From Gammaproteobacteria bacterium (GTDB lineage: Bacteria; Pseudomonadota; Gammaproteobacteria; HK1): a stretch of 11,408 nt of DNA. Made by a program: the position numbers and the translations under genes. Under the pieces are notes generated by a model. That model was not told the DNA's origin. It did no database searches and saw only the letters and a program-made list of their open reading frames with translations. The stretch is taken from the NCBI GenBank assembly GCA_022822245.1, contig JAJECB010000375.1, positions 1 to 11,408 on the forward strand, read 5' to 3'. Positions 7,281 through 11,408 of the stretch are shown one piece after another (position 1 is the stretch's first letter; each line of letters opens with the position of its first letter).

Positions 7281-7603
7281 GCGGAAACGTCACTGGCTTC
7301 GTTGTTCGTGGTCTCGTCCCGCCGGACGATCTCGATGCCCAGGTTGCCCAGATGGTCCACGAACTCGCTCAAGGAAAGGCCGCTGATTTTCGTGGCCTTG
7401 CCCAGCGACACGCCACCACTGCCGTACAGACTGGCTGCCAGTGCCGGACGCACGCCCAGCTCGGTCTCGGTCAACGATTTGTCCAGATGTATCAGCAAGG
7501 CGTCCGGCTCGTTGCCCTTCAGGATCAGAACCGGTCCATCCTTCGCCAGCCGCAACGCACGCGACGGATTTTTTTTCAGCTCTCGGACGTTGGTGGTGTG
7601 CAT
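7265..7603 (-). CDS. UPF0175-family antitoxin with Phd-like N-terminus
   Basis: This 112-residue protein has two parts. Residues 1-45 (NVRELKKNPSRALRLAKDGP, then VLILKGNEPDALLIHLD) resemble the N-terminal DNA-binding segment of Phd/YefM-type antitoxins. Residues 50-100 (ALAASLYGSGGVSLGKATKI, then SGLSLSEFVDHLGNLGIEIV) match UPF0175, a small helix-turn-helix protein that accompanies DUF3368 PIN proteins. The expected role is to neutralise the PIN toxin and repress its own promoter; this is inferred from family and context. ATG 7603 is first in the unit and its end overlaps the toxin gene by 16 bp. The ribosome-binding site is weak (GGGACGG). Codons 9-11 form an A8 run (AAA AAA AAT), a place where polymerase or ribosome slippage could occur. 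The gene is otherwise intact. Confidence 0.82.
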   Translation of the reverse strand: MHTTNVRELKKNPSRALRLAKDGPVLILKGNEPDALLIHLDKSLTETELGVRPALAASLYGSGGVSLGKATKISGLSLSEFVDHLGNLGIEIVRRDETTNNEASDVSAWLAS

Positions 7604-7634
7604 CGAGGCCGTCCCATCGCATCAGATCGCTTGC

Positions 7635-7640
7635 AGTGTA
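7635..7640 (-). promoter_or_regulatory. candidate -10 box for the UPF0175/DUF3368 unit
   Basis: The minus-strand hexamer TACACT lies about 32 nt upstream of the antitoxin ATG. A weak TTCCGT (7658-7663) is 17 bp further upstream as a possible -35. The placement suits a short leader, but it rests on hexamer similarity alone. Confidence 0.28.
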
Positions 7641-7752
7641 GTCCACGTGTGGTAGGAACGGAATGCGGTTGCCAGGCCAAGACTGTCGCCTCCAGGGAGG
7701 TGAGCTGACCGAGGATCGCCGCGCGTCGGCGCCAGATGTCGTCGTCGCGGGA

Positions 7753-7937
7753 CTAGCCCGGAAAATTCACCGATGTTCGTCGCGAGGGCGCCAAGATGCT
7801 TGTGGTAGTGGGCCGCACGGACCGAAAGACGCTGAAGGCGTAGCTGACACTACGTCGAAGCGGCTTGAGGGAGTACGGCCCGCTAACGCAAGCAGATTGG
7901 CGTCCGCAGCAGGACATCGGTGAATTTTCCGGGCTAG
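7753..7937. mobile_element. 185-bp palindromic MITE-like element with perfect 24-bp terminal inverted repeats
   Basis: The left end (7753-7776, beginning CTAGCCCGGAAAATTCACCG) is the exact reverse complement of the right end (7914-7937). Similarity continues inward with small mismatches and gaps to a centre at about 7844-7849, where CGTAG and CTACG flank a 6-nt loop, so the whole unit can fold into one long hairpin. Both outer edges are CTAG, which is self-complementary and could be a 4-bp target duplication or part of the repeat. No open reading frame inside is convincing. Its size, terminal repeats and lack of coding capacity fit a miniature inverted-repeat transposable element or a large REP/REPIN-like unit moved in trans. 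The mobilising transposase is not in the window. The rest of the 545-base gap 7604-8148 holds the promoter region of the antitoxin unit (7604-7752) and a possible coding remnant (7934-8070). Confidence 0.75.
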
Positions 7938-8070
7938 GTTCGGAGCAGGGCGCCCATCGGCTCCCGGAGCGTGCGCAGCAGGTGTCCGAGCCCGGCCGGG
8001 GCGATCCGGTCGTCGTAGTCCCACCAAGCTCCGCGACGACCAGCTCGTCGAGCATGGGTACCGCGTCCAT
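7934..8070 (-). pseudogene. possible C-terminal coding remnant ending in the palindromic element
   Basis: Read on the minus strand, one frame gives a helical-looking peptide (WWDYDDRIAPAGLG, then HLLRTLREPMGALLRT). It stops at a TAG supplied by the CTAG edge of the palindromic element (about 7934-7936). No start codon or domain supports a full gene. It may be the truncated end of a gene cut by insertion of the element, or only a chance open frame in GC-rich DNA. I do not recognise the peptide. Confidence 0.2.
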
Positions 8071-8148
8071 CGTCAGTCAGCGAAGAAAGGGTCGGTGCAC
8101 GGCAAGCTCGATCGCCGCGTAGCGCTGCTCGCGTCGATGTGGGGCTCT

Positions 8149-8991
8149 CTACAGCCGCAATGCGGTCAACCGTCGCTCAATTGCAGCCAGATCCAGTCCG
8201 GTCTCCCGCTGGATGCGCCGAAGCGTGCTCCTGGCGGTCGCCCGAACGTTGGGGGTTCCGAATGGCTTGTGCGGCTTTTCCTGGAGCGACAGAGCCGCCT
8301 TGAGGAGGTTCGACCAGCTTTGCCTCGCAGCTCTTCTGACCTCGCGAATGCATGTGTCGATGTCATCGCCGGAGACCCCCGAGGGCTGCGCCCGTGGGTC
8401 CGCGCGTGCCGTTCCCGCGGCGAGAATGAGAAGGGGTTGTCCACAGAGAATCTCGCCCAAATCGATACCGGGGTTTGTGACGAAGTCCGGCGGGGCGCAC
8501 ACGGGGTCGTGGCGGAAATAGAGGTCCCACGCGGCCTGCCGAACCGCCGCTTCCAGCTCGGGGTGGGGATGCTGTCGTTCCGTCAGCATGCCCGCCCAGA
8601 AGGGCATGTAGCAGAGATTCCATCCGGCCGTGAACGCGTCCGGGTCCCAGGGATGCCCCCACACATGGCGAACGCTATAGCCGGAGCCGCGTTCGAGGGG
8701 CCGTCCGGAATAGCTCGCCCAAGCCCTTTGGGCTGCGGAGTTGTCGCCCAGCCGGACCTCCCGTCCCCGCCAGGTGGCTCGGTCGCCCCGGTCGCATTTC
8801 GGATAGTGCTCGCGGCTGAGGCGAGCCCGGTCCGGGTAAAGGGGCGTGTTCTGCCGAACCCTGTCCGGGTGGAGGAAGCAGGAGTGCTCGAACGCAGCCC
8901 GGAGCACTGTCGTGCCGCCTTGCCGGAAATAGCTTTCCAGCGACTCGACCGGCGACACGAGTTCGCCGTCGTGAATGCGGGTCTCAGTCAA
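8149..8991 (-). CDS. uncharacterised protein with HNH-like His...Asn block
   Basis: This is a 280-residue protein of no family I can name, but it looks like a genuine conserved protein. The central block (about 79-160) is rich in aromatic and polar residues: VRLGDNSAAQRAW, then SGYSVRHVWGHPWDP, FTAGWNLCYMPFWAGMLTE and AAVRQAAWDLYF. The H109-x-W...(16 residues)...N125-L-x-x-x-P arrangement recalls a beta-beta-alpha-metal (HNH-type) nuclease finger without zinc-binding cysteines. This is a resemblance, not a demonstrated motif. The C-terminal 80 residues are basic and helical. No signal peptide or membrane segment is visible. I take the TTG at 8991 as start because GGGGGAG lies 4 nt upstream; it overlaps the end of an upstream 21-codon open frame by 8 bp. 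GTG at codon 12 is an alternative. It lies between a MITE-like element and another palindrome, in the accessory island, so a defence or mobile-element role is possible but unproven. Confidence 0.72.
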   Translation of the reverse strand: MTETRIHDGELVSPVESLESYFRQGGTTVLRAAFEHSCFLHPDRVRQNTPLYPDRARLSREHYPKCDRGDRATWRGREVRLGDNSAAQRAWASYSGRPLERGSGYSVRHVWGHPWDPDAFTAGWNLCYMPFWAGMLTERQHPHPELEAAVRQAAWDLYFRHDPVCAPPDFVTNPGIDLGEILCGQPLLILAAGTARADPRAQPSGVSGDDIDTCIREVRRAARQSWSNLLKAALSLQEKPHKPFGTPNVRATARSTLRRIQRETGLDLAAIERRLTALRL

Positions 8992-9179
8992 GATGCTCCC
9001 CCAACGCCACGCGCACCCGGCGCCGAGTCGGTCGGGGCGGCTCCGTCATGACGGTCGACCGATTGCAGCTTGGCCATCGGTCGGATTCGGTAGCATACCC
9101 CAACCGGGCACGCCCAAGCCGGCAACCGCCTCCTTCGGGCACGCTGGACCGTGCTCGACCCAACACGCCTCCCAGGCCG

Positions 9180-9376
9180 CAAGCTCTTGCCTGATTACGC
9201 ATGATCTTCATCCGGGTTGCACGCGCTCCCCGAGATTGCCGGTCTCCTGGGATCGCGGGCTTCCAGCCCGCGCAAGCACAGGTACTCCGCCGTCCTCGCG
9301 GGCGGGATGCTCGCGATCCCAGAGACCCGTATTTCCGACATGAGCTTCGTACGCAATCAGGAGCTCTTGTGCACCA
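9180..9376. repeat. extended imperfect palindrome with two nested hairpins
   Basis: The core arms are 9241-9260 (GGTCTCCTGGGATCGCGGGC) and 9309-9327, whose reverse complement differs by one indel and one base. Outside them a weaker inverted match continues (CTGATTACGCATGA from 9191 against CTGATTGCGTACGA read back from 9360). Inside each arm sits a small hairpin: CGCGGGCT/AGCCCGCG around TCC at 9254-9272, and CGCGGGC/GCTCGCG at 9297-9315 with one mismatch. The motif 'gggatcgcgggcttccagcccgc' type resembles dispersed extragenic palindromes known from several bacterial groups, by recollection only. The remaining parts of the gap 8992-9596 contain no gene I can support. Confidence 0.6.
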
Positions 9377-9596
9377 ACCGCACCTTCTCCTCGGCGCTCC
9401 ATGACTGCCGAGATCGTCCCGGCCCACCAACCCCAACCCTCTCGTCGCTATCTCGTTTCCAATTGGCTCCGGAATCTCGTTCCGCTTCCCGCATTGCCTG
9501 AACCTCCCCGCGAAATTGGCCATCCAACGTCATCGCCTCGTCTCTGGAAGGGCGGGGTCAAGCCGGCGCTCACGCTTCCCGAGAGCGCAGTCCCAT

Positions 9597-9965
9597 CTAC
9601 TTCGTTTGATCCATTCTTGCTGCAATTTCAAATATTTTCGTCGCCTTATCGATACAAAGCGCTGCTTCCCGATCCCTGAATTCTTCTTCGATGCGGTAGT
9701 CCGCTTTCCGTCTGAGTTTCCGGCATGTCTGTAGATTTCTCGCAAGAATCTTTCCATCCGTCTTGAACGACCTTTCCAGCGCGTCAATTACGTCGACGTG
9801 ATCGCCGCGTCCGCTGACTCTGAAATCGCCCCTCTTTGCGATTGGTTTGCAACGGTGGTAGGCAGCATAATACGATCGGCTTGCTGCGTTTCGGAAGTCT
9901 ACTTCCTCAGAGCCCTTTCCCAGTTCGCGTGCTGCCTCAAGGAAATCACTCGGGCCTATCGACAT
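9597..9965 (-). CDS. HEPN-domain protein (UPF0332-like)
   Basis: This is a 122-residue helical protein with the HEPN signature of the PF05168/UPF0332 type. FRNAASRSYYAAYHRCKPIA (residues 24-43) carries R30-x6-H37, which fits the Rx4-6H RNase motif of HEPN proteins. A later LRRKADYRIEEEF block (84-96) corresponds to the conserved 'R..ADY' helix. HEPN proteins of this size act as RNases in toxin-antitoxin, abortive-infection and CRISPR-associated systems, or as non-catalytic RNA-binding adaptors; which applies here cannot be told from sequence. The ATG at 9965 lies inside the end of the TPR-like gene (20-bp overlap), so the two are translationally coupled. There is no MNT nucleotidyltransferase neighbour, the usual partner. 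G+C is noticeably lower than in the flanking metabolic genes, suggesting acquisition. The HEPN call is good; function is inference. Confidence 0.82.
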   Translation of the reverse strand: MSIGPSDFLEAARELGKGSEEVDFRNAASRSYYAAYHRCKPIAKRGDFRVSGRGDHVDVIDALERSFKTDGKILARNLQTCRKLRRKADYRIEEEFRDREAALCIDKATKIFEIAARMDQTK

Positions 9966-10716
9966 CGCCGCCTGCTCCGAGGAAAACCGGGATAAAATTG
10001 AGTCCCGGGTCCTCCGTCAGCTCCTCACGTGCGACGATTCTCTCGTCGAGCTTCACATTGCATTCCTGCGCCTTCTCTCTTGACGCAGTCAAGAAAATCT
10101 CGAACAGGAACGAACCCTCCTCTTCCTCGTCCGCCAATATGTCCACGGTCCCCATGCTCACTTTTGTCTGCTGCATTACTTCGTGGCTTGCAGCGAGTAC
10201 TTTCCTGACTCCTCCCTCAGTGAAAGAGCCGCGCTCGAGGGCGCTACAGACCGCACTCACTTCCTCCCGGATATGGTGCTTCGTTCCGTGACCTTCTATC
10301 AGTTCCCGAGCCTCCAGAAAATGACCGCTCATCATTGAGAACAAGATGGCTTTCGCCAGCGTTTCCTGATTAGTTGGATCTTTCCTGAACGCTTTCCTTA
10401 TTGCTTCCCGTGCAGCTTCGAATTCGCTGACGACGGCCAGCGAAACTGCAAAATTTCGTAGAGATGTCGCCTCTTCACCAGAGAGCTTCAATGCTTTCTC
10501 GTGTTCGCGGTGAACCCCTTCCGCGTCTCCATGCAATGCCGCCAAGCCTCCGAGTATCTGGTAGGCCTGCTCGGCGTCGGCTTGCAGCAACCGGTTCGCT
10601 TCATGCTCCATCTGCCTGAGTTCGAAATCACTTATCTCCGCTCTGTTGGCAAAAGTGCTCAAGCGCCTGAACAGCTCAGCAGCCTTGGTCGCGGGTGCGG
10701 CTGATCCGTGCGCCAT
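9946..10716 (-). CDS. TPR-like helical repeat protein, partner of the HEPN gene
   Basis: This 256-residue protein is built from helix-turn-helix repeats of TPR style. LLQADAEQAYQILGGLAALH (residues 43-62), then LRNFAVSLAVVSEFEAAREA and IRKAFRKDPTNQETLAKAIL show the alternating small/large pattern (A, Y, A, F, A, P) of TPR motifs, covering about residues 40-160. The C-terminal part (TVDILADEEEEGSFLFEIFL and on to the end) is an acidic stretch followed by an alpha/beta-looking segment ending PVFLGAG. No signal peptide or transmembrane helix is seen. The ATG at 10716 is preferred over longer in-frame forms because GGGAGG lies about 8 nt upstream. The gene ends 20 bp inside the HEPN gene. By analogy with other two-gene HEPN modules it may sequester or regulate the HEPN protein; that is inference. 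I do not know a described family for this pair. Confidence 0.75.
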   Translation of the reverse strand: MAHGSAAPATKAAELFRRLSTFANRAEISDFELRQMEHEANRLLQADAEQAYQILGGLAALHGDAEGVHREHEKALKLSGEEATSLRNFAVSLAVVSEFEAAREAIRKAFRKDPTNQETLAKAILFSMMSGHFLEARELIEGHGTKHHIREEVSAVCSALERGSFTEGGVRKVLAASHEVMQQTKVSMGTVDILADEEEEGSFLFEIFLTASREKAQECNVKLDERIVAREELTEDPGLNFIPVFLGAGGDVDRPE

Positions 10717-10799
10717 GATGGATCCTCCCAGCCTCCCTTGATGGACTTCTTGAGCGCTGCACTGTACCACGCTCATTGATTCCCATCGCTGGAATTTGG

Positions 10800-11408
10800 T
10801 CACACGGCGGCGGCCGCGGCGGCGGCGTCGAGCTCGGCGAGGCGGGCCGCCTTGGCGGGGCCGTCGAGCCAGGAGGCCTCGAACGAGTTGCGGGCGAGCC
10901 GGACGAGGTCGTCGCGGCCGAGCCCGAGCGCCTCGGCGACCGCGACGTAGTTGTCGTTGACGTACCCGCCGAAGTAGGCGGGGTCGTCGGAGTTCACGGT
11001 GACGAAGAGGCCGCGGTCGAGCATCCGCTTGAGCGGGTGGGCGCCGATGTCGTCCACCACCCGGAGCCTCACGTTGCTGAGCGGGCACACGGTGAGCGGC
11101 ATCGCGCGGCGCACGAGGTCGGCGACGAGGTCGTCGTCCTCGAGGCACGCGTTTCCGTGGTCGATCCGCACCACATCGAGCAGGTCGATCGCCTCGCGGA
11201 TGTACTCGGGGGGACCCTCCTCGCCGGCGTGGGCGACCGCCGGCAGCCCGGCCGCGCGGGCGCGGCGGAACACCTCGCGGAACTTGCTCGGCGGGTGGCC
11301 ACGCTCCGAGGAATCGAGCCCCACCCCCGCGATCCGGTCGCGGTGGGAGAGACTTGCGTCGAGGGTGCCGAAGGCGGCCGCCTCGTCGAGGTGGCGGAGG
11401 AAGCACAT
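10800..11408 (-). CDS. adenine/adenosine deaminase, C-terminal part (gene continues beyond window)
   Basis: The visible 202 residues are the C-terminal portion of a zinc-dependent purine deaminase of the amidohydrolase superfamily. Landmarks are GVGLDSSERGHPPSKF, VAHAGEEGPPEYI (zinc-binding His and catalytic Glu region), RIDHGNACLEDD, TVCPLSNVRLRV and VNSDDPAYFGGYVNDNY with the paired metal/substrate aspartates. The HAGEEGPPEYI form and SDDPAYFGGY ending are typical of the adenine deaminase subgroup rather than classical adenosine deaminase, so adenine to hypoxanthine plus ammonia is the likelier reaction. The N-terminal third, with the HxH zinc ligands, lies beyond position 11408, so the methionine at the edge is internal. 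The C-terminus has an Ala-rich tail. The high G+C matches the oxidoreductase cluster and contrasts with the adjacent HEPN/TPR pair. Partial gene; the family is certain and the substrate probable. Confidence 0.9.
   Translation of the reverse strand: MCFLRHLDEAAAFGTLDASLSHRDRIAGVGLDSSERGHPPSKFREVFRRARAAGLPAVAHAGEEGPPEYIREAIDLLDVVRIDHGNACLEDDDLVADLVRRAMPLTVCPLSNVRLRVVDDIGAHPLKRMLDRGLFVTVNSDDPAYFGGYVNDNYVAVAEALGLGRDDLVRLARNSFEASWLDGPAKAARLAELDAAAAAAAV

Noticed and set aside
7753..7937. CRISPR array or tandem repeat
   Set aside because: The repeated units are two inverted arms, not regularly spaced direct repeats.
8095..9051. 318-residue plus-strand open frame opposite the HNH-like gene
   Set aside because: Antisense to the minus-strand frame, which has the better ribosome-binding site and the more protein-like sequence.
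8984..9523. 179-residue minus-strand open frame
   Set aside because: It runs through the palindrome at 9180-9376 and is Arg/Cys/Gly-rich, so it is read from repeat DNA and is not a likely gene.

Overview
The window is a high-GC bacterial chromosome segment. G+C is very high in the metabolic genes and clearly lower around 6.6-7.7 kb and 9.4-10.8 kb. Compact operons, GTG/TTG starts, Shine-Dalgarno sites, toxin-antitoxin-type modules and an adenine-deaminase-type enzyme fit a proteobacterium or another high-GC bacterium. The sequence alone does not fix the taxon. No rRNA, tRNA or CRISPR array was seen.

Layout. (1) 43-891 (-): secreted family-3 solute-binding protein. (2) 975-1635 (-): MntA/HepT toxin-antitoxin pair. 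(3) 1769-4062 (-): a two-gene operon, luciferase-like flavin oxidoreductase then M20 N-carbamoyl amidohydrolase, joined by a 4-bp GTGA overlap and followed by a perfect 28-bp GC palindrome. (4) 4306-6606 (+): a divergent second luciferase-like oxidoreductase and an Old-Yellow-Enzyme-type reductase. Parts 1, 3 and 4 look like a catabolic locus for a nitrogen-containing organic compound: uptake, flavin-dependent oxidation or reduction, and hydrolysis of a carbamoyl/ureido amide. The substrate is not known.

(5) 6607-10799 is an accessory island. Every gene called in it is on the minus strand. It holds a UPF0175 antitoxin/DUF3368 PIN pair (6729-7603), a 185-bp palindromic MITE-like element with perfect 24-bp terminal inverted repeats (7753-7937), an unrecognised 280-residue protein with an HNH-like His...Asn block (8149-8991), a second extended palindrome containing two hairpins (about 9180-9376), and an overlapping pair made of a TPR-like helical protein and a HEPN protein (9597-10716). 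(6) 10800-11408 (-): C-terminal part of an adenine/adenosine deaminase that runs off the window, marking the return to core metabolism.

The best candidate for something undescribed is the TPR-like/HEPN pair. It has the layout of a HEPN toxin-antitoxin or defence module, but the partner is not a nucleotidyltransferase. The two palindromic elements next to it are the most striking non-coding structures.
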